Source of the DNA: Chryseobacterium sp. KLBC 52
GTDB lineage: Bacteria > Bacteroidota > Bacteroidia > Flavobacteriales > Weeksellaceae
Length of the DNA stretch: 64,000 nt
Direction: 5' to 3'
Assembly (NCBI RefSeq): GCF_003347605.1
Contig: NZ_QDFZ01000018.1
Location: forward strand, 715-64,714
Under the pieces are notes generated by a model that saw only the letters and a list, made by a program, of their open reading frames with translations, had not been told where the DNA came from and ran no database searches. Made by a program: the position numbers and the translations under genes. This document shows positions 1-9,277 of this stretch, piece after piece (position 1 is the stretch's first letter; every line of letters begins with the position of its first letter).

Positions 1-200
1 GCCTTAGACATTATACTGTTATTTTAATTCCTTTAAGACTCTTGTAAAGAAGTTGGGATTCCTCCGGAATAACACAAGGGAAATGGAGGTATGTTCGTAA
101 CTAACCACTTTCTATAGAAATCAGAAATATGGAGAACGCAATACGAATGTTACTACTCTACCCGACAACCCGAAACCCGAAACTCAATAACCCGAGAACC

Positions 201-259
<59 letters not shown>

Positions 260-331
260 CAGCTCCTCCCCTAGCCCTGATAGTAATGGTTACCCCGCAG
301 CTTGGGTTGGAGGGTGGGTGGGTTCAGGAGA

Positions 332-355
332 CCCTTCGACTTCGCTCAGGGTGAC
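332..355. repeat. Short hairpin-forming repeat
   Basis: The segment starts CCCTTCGA and ends TCAGGG plus TGACA, so its ends can pair in a small hairpin. From memory, this sequence recurs as a dispersed intergenic element in many genomes. Only one copy is visible here, so calling it dispersed rests on recollection. Confidence 0.45.
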
Positions 356-538
356 AGCGTGGGAGTGCGCGGGCGCGAGGAGTATGAATGGATAGCAGGA
401 TAAAGCTCCTGATTATTGGGTTGGAGAGTTGGAGGGTTGGAGAGTGATAGAGTTTGGGGTGGTGAGTATTTAAGTCCTTATATAATATAAATATATAAGA
501 AAGGCTTGAAATACGATGGTTGTTTTTTCAACGATGGG

Positions 539-916
539 TTAAAAGAAACGTTTGATTAATAGCTTATAGGTATAATATCCTAAGAGACATCCAATGGTAT
601 CTGCCACGATGTCTAAAGTTTCCATAGATCTGCCTAATCCCATTTCTTCCTGTAAAATTTCGGTGAGGAAAGCATAGAGCAGGATAATCTGAAAAAAGTA
701 TGAGAATTTTATTTTGGGAAATGCAGCAACGAAAGAGAAACCCAAAGCTGCAAATATACTAACATGCAATACCTTGTCGATACCGCTGAACATGAACCAA
801 TATTCATGGTTTTCTTCTCCTGGCTTGAGAAGCATATAAGTAAGAAATGCCCAATAAATGGGCAGTATCTTACTAAATATTTTTGAAATCTTATCCAATG
901 ATTGCTTTGTAATCAT
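539..916 (-). CDS. VanZ-like family membrane protein
   Basis: A 125-residue protein with about four hydrophobic segments, the conserved DKVLH stretch near residue 46 and a GRSMETLDIVADTIG segment near the C-terminus, which together are the hallmark of the VanZ-like family. The start is placed at the ATG at 914-916, because the longer frame (to 985) would begin inside gcvH with residues unlike the family. With this start it still overlaps the 3' end of gcvH by 26 bases, which suggests translational coupling. The family name comes from a teicoplanin-resistance gene. Most members have no shown role in resistance and the function here is unknown. Confidence 0.8.
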   Translation of the reverse strand: MITKQSLDKISKIFSKILPIYWAFLTYMLLKPGEENHEYWFMFSGIDKVLHVSIFAALGFSFVAAFPKIKFSYFFQIILLYAFLTEILQEEMGLGRSMETLDIVADTIGCLLGYYTYKLLIKRFF

Positions 917-1268
917 CTGCAGAAAGTAACTCTGACTGATCTGCTCCATCAGCAATTTCCAATTTGATGATCCATCCGTCTCCATAAGGATCTGTATTTA
1001 ACAGTTCAGGCTGATCTTCTAATTCTGAATTAAACTCGATAACTTTTCCTGAGATAGGTAAGAATAGATCTGAAACAGTTTTTACAGCTTCTACACTTCC
1101 GAAAACGTCTCCTCCATTAAGATCATCATCTACAGTATCTACATCAACGTAAACGATGTCTCCAAGTTCTCCTTGTGCGAAGTCTGTAATACCGATTGTA
1201 GCAACGTTACCTTCGATCTTGATCCATTCGTGATCTTTCGTGTACTTTAATTCTGATGGTGTGTTCAT
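891..1268 (-). CDS. gcvH: Glycine cleavage system H protein
   Basis: A 125-residue lipoyl carrier protein. It shuttles the aminomethyl group between the P, T and L proteins of the glycine cleavage system in the cytoplasm. The family pattern is plain: YTKDHEW at residues 9-15, the GDIVYVD strand, and the lipoylation site GSVEAVKTVSDL with Lys63 as the modified residue. Length is normal. The start at 1268 is preferred over an upstream ATG at 1301, since MNTPSELKYTKDHEW is the usual N-terminus and the upstream ATG lies at the predicted promoter. It has its own promoter after the sprA terminator and overlaps the vanZ-like gene downstream. Confidence 0.96.
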   Translation of the reverse strand: MNTPSELKYTKDHEWIKIEGNVATIGITDFAQGELGDIVYVDVDTVDDDLNGGDVFGSVEAVKTVSDLFLPISGKVIEFNSELEDQPELLNTDPYGDGWIIKLEIADGADQSELLSADDYKAIIG

Positions 1269-1288
1269 TTTTAAATTTTTATTTTGTA

Positions 1289-1319
1289 CAAATGTATTCA
1301 AAAATATAGTAGTTTCAAA
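1289..1319 (-). promoter_or_regulatory. Predicted promoter of gcvH
   Basis: On the minus strand there is a TTTG (1316-1319), a 19-base spacer and TACATTTG (1289-1296), which fits the Bacteroidetes consensus TTG-N17-23-TAnnTTTG exactly. It lies about 20 bases upstream of the gcvH start. Confidence 0.7.
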
Positions 1320-1331
1320 TATTGGATATAA

Positions 1332-1360
1332 AAAAAGTCCCTCAAAACTGAAGGACTTTT
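1332..1360 (-). terminator. Intrinsic terminator of the ruvA-sprA transcript
   Basis: AAAAGTCC and GGACTTTT form the stem, and on the minus strand the hairpin is followed by a run of U. It lies 16 bases past the sprA stop and separates sprA from gcvH. Confidence 0.85.
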
Positions 1361-1375
1361 ATGTTTGTATTATTT

Positions 1376-4300
1376 TTAGAATCCACCTCCGGAATCTCCG
1401 AATGTAAATGTGGCTGAGATACCTGCTCTGATTGTAGACAGCGGGAATGCTGTGGAGATCTTATACTTTGAGGTCATCTGTTCATAGAATACTCTCAGAT
1501 TCAGATTCTCGGAGACATTGTAGTCTGCTGAAAGTTTGATGTTCATCAATCTTTGTCCTCCGGTAACCTGAGCATCATTCAACAGGATATTCATAATGGA
1601 TGTTTTACTGTCTCTTAATGAAATATCTCCTCTGATATTAAGGTCGCTTCCTTTTCCTCTTGTTCCTCTTCCCCGGATATTGGCTGTTCCCAGTCTGAAG
1701 TTTCGTACAATATACCCCAGTCTTACTACATATTCTGTATTGGCATCTTCGGTAAGCGTCTGGTTGACTAATCCCAGTACCATCATTCTGGTTCTGTTGT
1801 ACTGTATTCCGAACTGCATATTGTTTCTCATGGTAACGTCTACTCCGATAAGTGGTGAGAAAGATTCTACATATCCAACCTGTGCGAATGTATACGGGTT
1901 GATCTTATCACCTCCATCCTTGATCACATTACCTGCATTATCTACCGTCTGATAGTATCCTTTCGGGTTTCCATGATAATCTACATTGCTTTGAATACCA
2001 GTTGCTGTATAGGTAGCGGTATAAGCATGTAAGATATCAAACTTTGAGAACTGTCCGCTGATCATCGGAATATTTTTTAATCCTGAATAGGTAATTCTCC
2101 AGTTTGGCAACGGGAATCCTGCTTTTTTAGGATTAGACATCGGGGTTACAGATTTCCCTTCCATCGCTGCTCTAAAGGCAGGGATCAATACATAGGCATT
2201 TCCAATACTATAGTGCTGAGCAAATCCATTGTTATCCAATACTGCTCCCGGACCTCCAAGCTGTTGAGAAAGAGCTCTTGCGTTTTCTCTGATCGCCTGG
2301 TACACGGCCTGCCCATCTTTAAATGATGTACTGAGAAGTGTTGTTGTATTGGAATATGTTATCATTTCGCTGGCGAATGTAAAATCCGGATCAGGAACTC
2401 CACCATTGGTATAATTAAATCCTGTATGCGAGAAGTTACTGTTGAAGGTATGCAGCACATTAAGATCGACTCTCAGGTCATTCATAGGCATCACCTGTAG
2501 ATCTGCTCTCAGCTCTTTGGTCGACATTCTTACATACGGATCTGTCATATAATTGGATTCACTCACCCATCCGTTTTCCATTACTGTTCTTCTGATATCT
2601 GCCTGTGATCCTAAAAGGAACCCAAGTGTAGGACCTCCCAATGTCTGTCCGTATCCATACCAGTTTGGCGCTGATATTAATCCCGGAAGTACTGTTCCAT
2701 TCGTTTCGTTATAACTTACGTTTAGCTGTTTGAAAGAAGTTAAGAAGAATGCAGCACTTTGAAGTGGCGTAAGTTTATTCTTAAATTTATATTTCTTATA
2801 TCGGTATCTGTTCTTCTCCCATTGTTTTGAATACACATTATTCAGAGAGTCCATCTCCTGTCTTCGTTTCTGAAGTTTGGCATTAATATTTTTGAAATAG
2901 TTAAACTGGCCAAAGAACTTAGGAAGATCAGCAGAAGCTGTTGCCTGAATCACATTGGTATTCTGTCCCACAGATCCTAAACTTGCGGTCTGATTTGTAT
3001 TGGGGTCTGTAAATCCAAGCAATGATGTAGATCTCGCCGCCCAGTTATAGGTAAATCCGTATCCCACTTCAGCATCAATGAAATCCAGATAAGGCAGATA
3101 CTGGAATGGCAGTTTATAATTCAGCTGTGCTCTGTGATTATACAATACCGGTCGTCCTGCTCTGAATACATTTCCGAAGATCGATTTGCTGTCCATCGAA
3201 TTTACATCCAGATTGTCATTCAACGTTCTGGTTGCGGAGTTGATTTCCAGTTTTAATGATTTTGTAAAATTGAATCCTAATCCATACTGCCATCCAAAGA
3301 AGAAGTTTCTGTTTCTGATGGCATCGAAATTACTATTCATATCACCATTAAGGATCGCTTCCACATTTCTGAACTCAAGCTCGTTGTAGTTTCTGTCGAT
3401 TTCAGTTCTGAAAGAGATTCTTGTAGGAATTGGATTAATATTGAATTCCTTTACCCATCTCAGATACTTCGTAGATTTTGCCGTGTCACTGATCATCTTG
3501 TTGAAAGGTTTCAGTACCCACGGTTTAAAGGTGTAATTATAATCAATATACCCTCTCAGATACTGTCTGTAGTTTCTCTTGGTATAGATATCCCTAAAGT
3601 AGTCATCGTTATAAACTGCAGTTACTGATACGTTTTCAATATCATAAAATTTAGGCTTTTTATTTGGATTTACTCTTTCCTTATGCATGTTAACGACTCC
3701 TATACTTCTCTGTTGAGTATAGGTTCTCGCTACTTTTTTCAATTGCTCTTTGTTTGGTGCCTTATTGAATTCTACGTCGGTATCCAGAGGATTGTACTTT
3801 GGATCTTCAATAGTCTGCGAGTAAGAATAGTTTAAAGGAATTTTCACCCCTGTTTTTTCCGGAAGGAATTTATCTACATTGATTGCGGTATTGATACTGA
3901 ATGCCGACTGAGTAGATTGTGTTCTTTCCGCCGGCTTTGAATCGATATTTCCGAAACCAACCGATGTATAAGAGGCATTGGCATTCACTGTTGCCAGGTC
4001 TCCCATATTAAAGTTTAGGCTGGCATTTCCTGCGTATCCGCCATCATTCTCAATTTCAGAAAGACGGATTTCGTTAACCCAAAGAACTCTTGTTATGGTA
4101 GAGTTTGTTCTTGGATCTGCATTTCGTACCCCAATCATAATGGTGGTAATATTTCCTAAACTAGGTCTACCTTTGATATAAATATTTTTATAAGGTTCCT
4201 GATATCCTGTGTCAACGGTTCTATTTGTAATAGCAACACCAGATTTGTCTCTTCTGATTTTAGCATCTACAAAGTTCTGAACATCAAAATCAACTTCATT

Positions 4301-7300
4301 TTCCATTGGCCAGATCTCCATAGGAGCTGTTGCTGTAGTAGGAGTCATTCTTAAAGATGATTCATACTCGTAATAGTTATCAGTGGCATCGCTTCCGAAA
4401 CGGATAAAGAATTTGGTATTCTCATCCAATCCAATCACTCTGTTCAATGGATCATGAGCGTGTACAAACAGCTTCAGCTTTTTGTATCTTCTCATATCCA
4501 ATGTTGTATTTTTGAATACTCCTCTTGCCTCAGTTTTAAGGTCTTTCACTTTCATGTAAAGTGATGCTTCATTCTGTCTCTGCGCTCCTGCATTTCCACT
4601 CAATACCTGTCTGTCAATTCCCGGAGGCAATACATATGGAGGTTGGTTCAAAGCATTTTCTTCAATATTTACACTTCCTATTTCAAAGTTTGGATCTGTC
4701 ACAGTTCCGGTTCCTTCGTCGGAATTAGGAACATTTACACTGGCAATTTTACTGGTATATTTTCTCCAGTCTGATCTTACAAGATCCATTGTTCCGAATC
4801 TTAAGGTAGACGTTTGGTCAAATCCTGCCAGCATTAATCTTGCAAATCTTACGTTGTTCAATACTGCATCTTCGTGTGTTCCTTCAGCTGGATCATAATT
4901 CGCTACAGGAATTCTGAACAGGTACCATTTAACATCTGAAGTCTGCCCGTTCTGGAAAGTTGCTTTTACTGTTTTAACATCTACAATATTGTTTGACCCA
5001 AGTGACAAACTTGGCTGGTCAAGCTTTATAACATATTGGTTATAGTTTTCAGTCTGATCAAGGTTGTAATCTTTATTGATATCTTCCGCATCCGGAGTTT
5101 GAGAAGCTACATTCAGAGAGTTTGCTTCTGAGTTTCCTTCAGGGTTTCTGAAATATTTGTATCGTTCCACAACAGAAGCAGCCTGGCTTCCTGTAAATTT
5201 ATCAGAAAGATAGAATACGAAGTCATCCACTGCAGGGTCAGCAATATTGGTTACCGGGTTTACAAAAGTATTTCCGAATCTCATTGCTTCCTGGTCAGAA
5301 GTAAGACCATCATATCCGGCATCCTGTGTTTTTCTTTCATCTCCTTCTGTAGAGAATGCATATAAAATTGGTGGTTGCTTTGGTTGTGTTCCCCAATTTG
5401 AATTCGTTGTAGAAGAAGGATTACCTGGAGTTGGAAGTCCGTTTTCATACTGCATTTTTCCATCTTTCAGAACATCTTCAGAAACGTTCCCTAAGTGAAG
5501 TAAAAGTTTTGGATCGGTACCCAGTGTTTTACCATCGGCATATGGGTCCATCATCCAGAATTCAACGTATTCAATATTTGAAGTAACAAAGTTCGGAACA
5601 CTGATTGATCTCATAATCCCTGCCCATCTGCTTTGTGGTTGTTCTGCCAATGGGTTTACGTTGTAAGGTCCTTTTTCCTTAGGGAAATAAGAGATATCGA
5701 AAGTATTCGTAAAGGTTTGTTCTCCTGCTACGAAATCCCGGTTGTTGTAGATCTCTGAATATTGTACTCTTCTGGAAGCGTGGTTGGATACAGACTGTGG
5801 TGTAATTCCTGAAGGAGCTTTTCCTCCAACGTTCCAGAATCTAGGGTCGATGTTATACCATGTTAATAATCCTCTTCCATATCCGCTTGTAATATCATCA
5901 TTTGCCGGTACTGTATTAAACGGCGGCAATGTATTTTTTTCCGGTTTTGAAGCAAGGCTCCATGCTGCCGGTTCTTTTAATGATATTTTAGAAGTTGTTT
6001 GTTCAAAGTCGTCAATGTAAGATTGATTATTTGTTCCTTTATTCAATCCAGGCAATAAGTAGGCTGCTTCCATCTTAAAGTTTAAGTTGGATGGAGCTTC
6101 CGTTTTTACCATAGGAAGTTTGTTGGTCAATCTTGTAAGATAAGGGGCCTGATTGTTGTACATCAGGTTGATCCCTGCCATGGTATTGTTTACCGCTTCC
6201 TGTCCGAAGTTTACTTTCTGGGTCAGTGGAGATTCTGAGTAATTGATTACTGTTCCTCCTAAGATAAAGTTTTCACTGAATCTTCTTTCTAAGTTTAATC
6301 CTAAGAATCTTTTTCTTTGGGTATTAAAGGTCAACTGGTTTTCCAGTGAAATATTGATGGCCTGTCCGGACTGTTTTACATTTTCATTAATGATCGTAAC
6401 CGTACCCAGCATATAATCTACGGTATAGTCTACACCTTCCGTAAGCTGTACTCCGTTTGCTGCCACTTTTACTGATCCCTGAGGGACGTTTACAGCTCCT
6501 AAAGAAATACCTTGTCCCTGAACACCTTTATAACGGCCTTCCATGGTATATCTTTGTGAAAGGTTACTGGAGATCGCCTGTTGTTTTTGTTTGGTATAAA
6601 GATCCTGAAAAACGTATTGAGGATCACTTGTACCCAATTTTGATTCCAGATATTTACCGAAAGGCTGCACTTTGGTAAAGATGACTCTTCCTGTTTCAGG
6701 CCTGATGGTAATCCCGTTCACAAAGTCGAAAATACCGTCTCCTTTACTTCCATCTTTATTATTCTGGATATCGCCGTTCATATTGAGGCGGTCCCAGTTA
6801 AATAATTTCAATAAGTTCTGATCTTTCACAGGAGTATCAGGAAGATAATTTACTTTACCCCCTGTTTTTGGATCTCTGTAATATACATTAAGGATAAAGC
6901 CATCGGGAGCTACCTGTCCTGCATCGATAGAATAGATATTCTTCATCATCAGATCCCACATGGGAGACTGCGTGTTCACCTTATTGTTTACTCTCAACAC
7001 TTTGGTAATCAGTACCGGGCTTTCTTCAGAAAATTCCCCAACTTTGTATACTTTATTACTTCCGTTAACTGTATAGGAGTAGGAAACGGCTAATAGCTGC
7101 TGATCATTAAGTTTCTGATTTAATGAAATATATCCCAGTTGCGGCTGATAGGTAAATTCGTTAGCATTCAGTTTTCTTGCCTTTGTATTGTAAATGAACT
7201 GCTCTCCGTTATCATAAGGAGTGGGATCACCAGGAAGCACTTGTCCCTGGAAAATAGTCCCATAATTCTTTCCTACTTCTCTGGTTCCTGCTACCGATGA

Positions 7301-8461
7301 AACAGCATCATAAAGACCGTTCAGAGAGTTATCAGGCAACGTAATTCCTCCTGGACCTTCACCAAGGTCTCTGATCCCGATAATACTTTTCTGATACGCC
7401 AGGTTGCTGTTCCCCTGATCCAATACCCAGACTTCCATTCTTGTAATATTGATGGTTGAGTTGACCTGCGGATAATTAAGTAAGGCATCATCATATTTGT
7501 TCAGGAAATAATGTCCTAAAAAGAAGTGCTGGTTCTCTTCATAGTCAATGGCATTGACTTTAAAATTGTTCATCACACCACCACCCTGTACGACAATATT
7601 ACGAGCCTCTCCCTGCTGCTGGGAAAGGACTACGGTTCCAAATGTTTTTCCTAACTGGAATTCTGTTTTCACCCCGAACAGTGATTGGGAACCTCGGATA
7701 AGACTGGTTGAAAGCGGCATGTTTACATTACCAAATTCAACTCTTTTGATGATTTTATCTTCTCCTCCTTCGTTGGGTTTATCTACATTTCCAAGACCTT
7801 TACTCTGAAGATCTTTCCAGCTTCCTTTTGCCTGCCAGACAAGGTTCATTCTGTTTTCAAAAGCAAAACCACTCTGAGTGTCATAATTGGCCTTCAACTG
7901 AAGGTTTTCCCCTACTTTTCCTAATAATCCCAGCTGAATTCTCTGATCGATATCAAAGGTAAAACTGGTCCTGTTTTGAGGCAGGATCATTGGGTTATCT
8001 ATTTTCTGATAAAGTCCTGCAAAATCCAGAGATGCATATCCTGAAGGGATGATTTCAATTTTGTTACCTCCGAAAATGGTTTCGAAAAGTTTGTTATTGA
8101 TCATCACAGAAGGGATAAGCCCTTTTCTCCTTGCATCTGATTTATCTTTTCTGAAAAGAAGATTGTACTTATCAGATTTGTCCTTATAGTAAGCTCTGGT
8201 CTGGCTGGCAAGCATATATTCTTTATACTCTTCCGGAGACATGGCTGTAGGCGGACCTGTAATGGTATTTCCAATTTTGGGATACACATAGTACATCCCG
8301 GTTTTAATGTCGTAATAGGCTTCATACCTCGTAGGGTCAGCCACTTCATATTGTTTTCTTATGATCGCTGTGTCTTTCTGCGCCTGTGCAAAAGCACTGA
8401 CAGACATACACAGGAACGACAGGAACAAAAATATGTTAAGATGCTTAATATTCGCCACCAA
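1376..8461 (-). CDS. sprA: T9SS outer-membrane translocon protein SprA
   Basis: A 2361-residue protein with an N-terminal signal peptide ending near AFAQAQ, and a very long beta-strand-rich body with alternating aromatic residues, ending in a strand pattern typical of an outer-membrane barrel. Its size and sequence fit SprA (Sov in Porphyromonas), the giant 36-strand barrel through which the type IX secretion system moves folded cargo across the outer membrane. It is required for gliding in gliding flavobacteria. The start at 8461 leaves only 3 bases after the ruvA stop, so the two are co-transcribed. The T9SS-sorted proteins at 25585, 31102 and 45972 would be its clients. Other T9SS parts (GldKLMN, PorV, PorU) are not in this window. 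Confidence 0.96.
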   Translation of the reverse strand: MVANIKHLNIFLFLSFLCMSVSAFAQAQKDTAIIRKQYEVADPTRYEAYYDIKTGMYYVYPKIGNTITGPPTAMSPEEYKEYMLASQTRAYYKDKSDKYNLLFRKDKSDARRKGLIPSVMINNKLFETIFGGNKIEIIPSGYASLDFAGLYQKIDNPMILPQNRTSFTFDIDQRIQLGLLGKVGENLQLKANYDTQSGFAFENRMNLVWQAKGSWKDLQSKGLGNVDKPNEGGEDKIIKRVEFGNVNMPLSTSLIRGSQSLFGVKTEFQLGKTFGTVVLSQQQGEARNIVVQGGGVMNNFKVNAIDYEENQHFFLGHYFLNKYDDALLNYPQVNSTINITRMEVWVLDQGNSNLAYQKSIIGIRDLGEGPGGITLPDNSLNGLYDAVSSVAGTREVGKNYGTIFQGQVLPGDPTPYDNGEQFIYNTKARKLNANEFTYQPQLGYISLNQKLNDQQLLAVSYSYTVNGSNKVYKVGEFSEESPVLITKVLRVNNKVNTQSPMWDLMMKNIYSIDAGQVAPDGFILNVYYRDPKTGGKVNYLPDTPVKDQNLLKLFNWDRLNMNGDIQNNKDGSKGDGIFDFVNGITIRPETGRVIFTKVQPFGKYLESKLGTSDPQYVFQDLYTKQKQQAISSNLSQRYTMEGRYKGVQGQGISLGAVNVPQGSVKVAANGVQLTEGVDYTVDYMLGTVTIINENVKQSGQAINISLENQLTFNTQRKRFLGLNLERRFSENFILGGTVINYSESPLTQKVNFGQEAVNNTMAGINLMYNNQAPYLTRLTNKLPMVKTEAPSNLNFKMEAAYLLPGLNKGTNNQSYIDDFEQTTSKISLKEPAAWSLASKPEKNTLPPFNTVPANDDITSGYGRGLLTWYNIDPRFWNVGGKAPSGITPQSVSNHASRRVQYSEIYNNRDFVAGEQTFTNTFDISYFPKEKGPYNVNPLAEQPQSRWAGIMRSISVPNFVTSNIEYVEFWMMDPYADGKTLGTDPKLLLHLGNVSEDVLKDGKMQYENGLPTPGNPSSTTNSNWGTQPKQPPILYAFSTEGDERKTQDAGYDGLTSDQEAMRFGNTFVNPVTNIADPAVDDFVFYLSDKFTGSQAASVVERYKYFRNPEGNSEANSLNVASQTPDAEDINKDYNLDQTENYNQYVIKLDQPSLSLGSNNIVDVKTVKATFQNGQTSDVKWYLFRIPVANYDPAEGTHEDAVLNNVRFARLMLAGFDQTSTLRFGTMDLVRSDWRKYTSKIASVNVPNSDEGTGTVTDPNFEIGSVNIEENALNQPPYVLPPGIDRQVLSGNAGAQRQNEASLYMKVKDLKTEARGVFKNTTLDMRRYKKLKLFVHAHDPLNRVIGLDENTKFFIRFGSDATDNYYEYESSLRMTPTTATAPMEIWPMENEVDFDVQNFVDAKIRRDKSGVAITNRTVDTGYQEPYKNIYIKGRPSLGNITTIMIGVRNADPRTNSTITRVLWVNEIRLSEIENDGGYAGNASLNFNMGDLATVNANASYTSVGFGNIDSKPAERTQSTQSAFSINTAINVDKFLPEKTGVKIPLNYSYSQTIEDPKYNPLDTDVEFNKAPNKEQLKKVARTYTQQRSIGVVNMHKERVNPNKKPKFYDIENVSVTAVYNDDYFRDIYTKRNYRQYLRGYIDYNYTFKPWVLKPFNKMISDTAKSTKYLRWVKEFNINPIPTRISFRTEIDRNYNELEFRNVEAILNGDMNSNFDAIRNRNFFFGWQYGLGFNFTKSLKLEINSATRTLNDNLDVNSMDSKSIFGNVFRAGRPVLYNHRAQLNYKLPFQYLPYLDFIDAEVGYGFTYNWAARSTSLLGFTDPNTNQTASLGSVGQNTNVIQATASADLPKFFGQFNYFKNINAKLQKRRQEMDSLNNVYSKQWEKNRYRYKKYKFKNKLTPLQSAAFFLTSFKQLNVSYNETNGTVLPGLISAPNWYGYGQTLGGPTLGFLLGSQADIRRTVMENGWVSESNYMTDPYVRMSTKELRADLQVMPMNDLRVDLNVLHTFNSNFSHTGFNYTNGGVPDPDFTFASEMITYSNTTTLLSTSFKDGQAVYQAIRENARALSQQLGGPGAVLDNNGFAQHYSIGNAYVLIPAFRAAMEGKSVTPMSNPKKAGFPLPNWRITYSGLKNIPMISGQFSKFDILHAYTATYTATGIQSNVDYHGNPKGYYQTVDNAGNVIKDGGDKINPYTFAQVGYVESFSPLIGVDVTMRNNMQFGIQYNRTRMMVLGLVNQTLTEDANTEYVVRLGYIVRNFRLGTANIRGRGTRGKGSDLNIRGDISLRDSKTSIMNILLNDAQVTGGQRLMNIKLSADYNVSENLNLRVFYEQMTSKYKISTAFPLSTIRAGISATFTFGDSGGGF

Positions 8462-8464
8462 ATG

Positions 8465-9049
8465 TTAAATGTTTTTTAAGATTTGTTTAACCAATTCTTC
8501 TACCGAGATGCTTGGATTTTGTTTTATAATTTTATCCGCAATCTTCTCGCTCGTTCGTTTAGGAATGCCTAAAACTTCTAATGCAGATAACGATTCTTCC
8601 TTGATTTTATTATCCACCATCACAGAAATGTTCGCGTTTGGATCGCTGTATTTCTGTACTTTATCTTTAAGATCTACAATAATTCTTTCGGCAGTTTTTG
8701 CACCAATTCCCTTTGCTTTTTGGATCAGTGCACTGTTTCCGGAAAGTATGGCAGAAGCAATCTCATCAAGACTCAATGTTGACAGCAGTATCAGTGCTGA
8801 AACAGCTCCCACTCCATTAACGCTTATTAACAGATTGAACATTTCTTTTTCTGAACGTGTGTTAAATCCAAAGAGAAGATGAGCATCTTCACGAATGATC
8901 TGCTGAATAAATAGAAAGGTCTGCTGATTCAAAACCAGCGTCTGTGAGGTCATCAAACTGATTCCCACATAGTAACCAACTCCTTGAACATTGATGACAG
9001 CGTAGGTAGGCGTAAGTTCTTGAACAGTGCCTTGTAAAGAAAATATCAT
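8465..9049 (-). CDS. ruvA: Holliday junction branch migration protein RuvA
   Basis: A 194-residue protein of normal length. RuvA binds four-way DNA junctions and loads the RuvB motor for branch migration. The N-terminal OB domain (MIFSLQGTVQELTPTYAVI, GVGYYV), the central helix-hairpin-helix region (VNGVGAVSALILL and KAKGIGAKTAERIIVDLKDK) and the C-terminal RuvB-binding domain (ALEVLGI) are all visible. It sits directly upstream of sprA in the same operon. From memory, this neighbourhood is conserved in flavobacteria, but a functional link between RuvA and secretion is not implied. Confidence 0.96.
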   Translation of the reverse strand: MIFSLQGTVQELTPTYAVINVQGVGYYVGISLMTSQTLVLNQQTFLFIQQIIREDAHLLFGFNTRSEKEMFNLLISVNGVGAVSALILLSTLSLDEIASAILSGNSALIQKAKGIGAKTAERIIVDLKDKVQKYSDPNANISVMVDNKIKEESLSALEVLGIPKRTSEKIADKIIKQNPSISVEELVKQILKNI

Positions 9050-9068
9050 TATTAATTTTTAAAACTCC

Positions 9069-9076
9069 CAAATATA
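9069..9076 (-). promoter_or_regulatory. Candidate -7 box upstream of ruvA-sprA
   Basis: TATATTTG on the minus strand, about 20 bases before the ruvA start, matches TAnnTTTG. No convincing TTG is seen at the usual distance upstream, so this is a half match. Confidence 0.45.
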
Positions 9077-9166
9077 GCAATTTAAACTAATTAATGTTTT
9101 CATTTGATGTAGGAATGATTTTTAACTTAAATTTTAAATGAGAATTCAAGGAATTAACAGAAAAAC

Positions 9167-9194
9167 AAAAGACTCCAAAATATGGAGTCTTTTT
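9167..9194 (-). terminator. Intrinsic terminator of maeB
   Basis: GACTCCA and TGGAGTC form a stem flanked by A and T runs. On the minus strand it follows the maeB stop by about 85 bases and precedes the ruvA promoter. Confidence 0.85.
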
Positions 9195-9277
9195 ACTATC
9201 TGAACACGGTTTACAGTGTCATTTTTTAAATAAGAGGGATGGATTACTGATTTACAGTTACCCTTCAAATCTTTGTA

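Noticed and set aside
539..916. Glycopeptide resistance gene because of the VanZ name
   Set aside because: Family similarity only; no van cluster is present.
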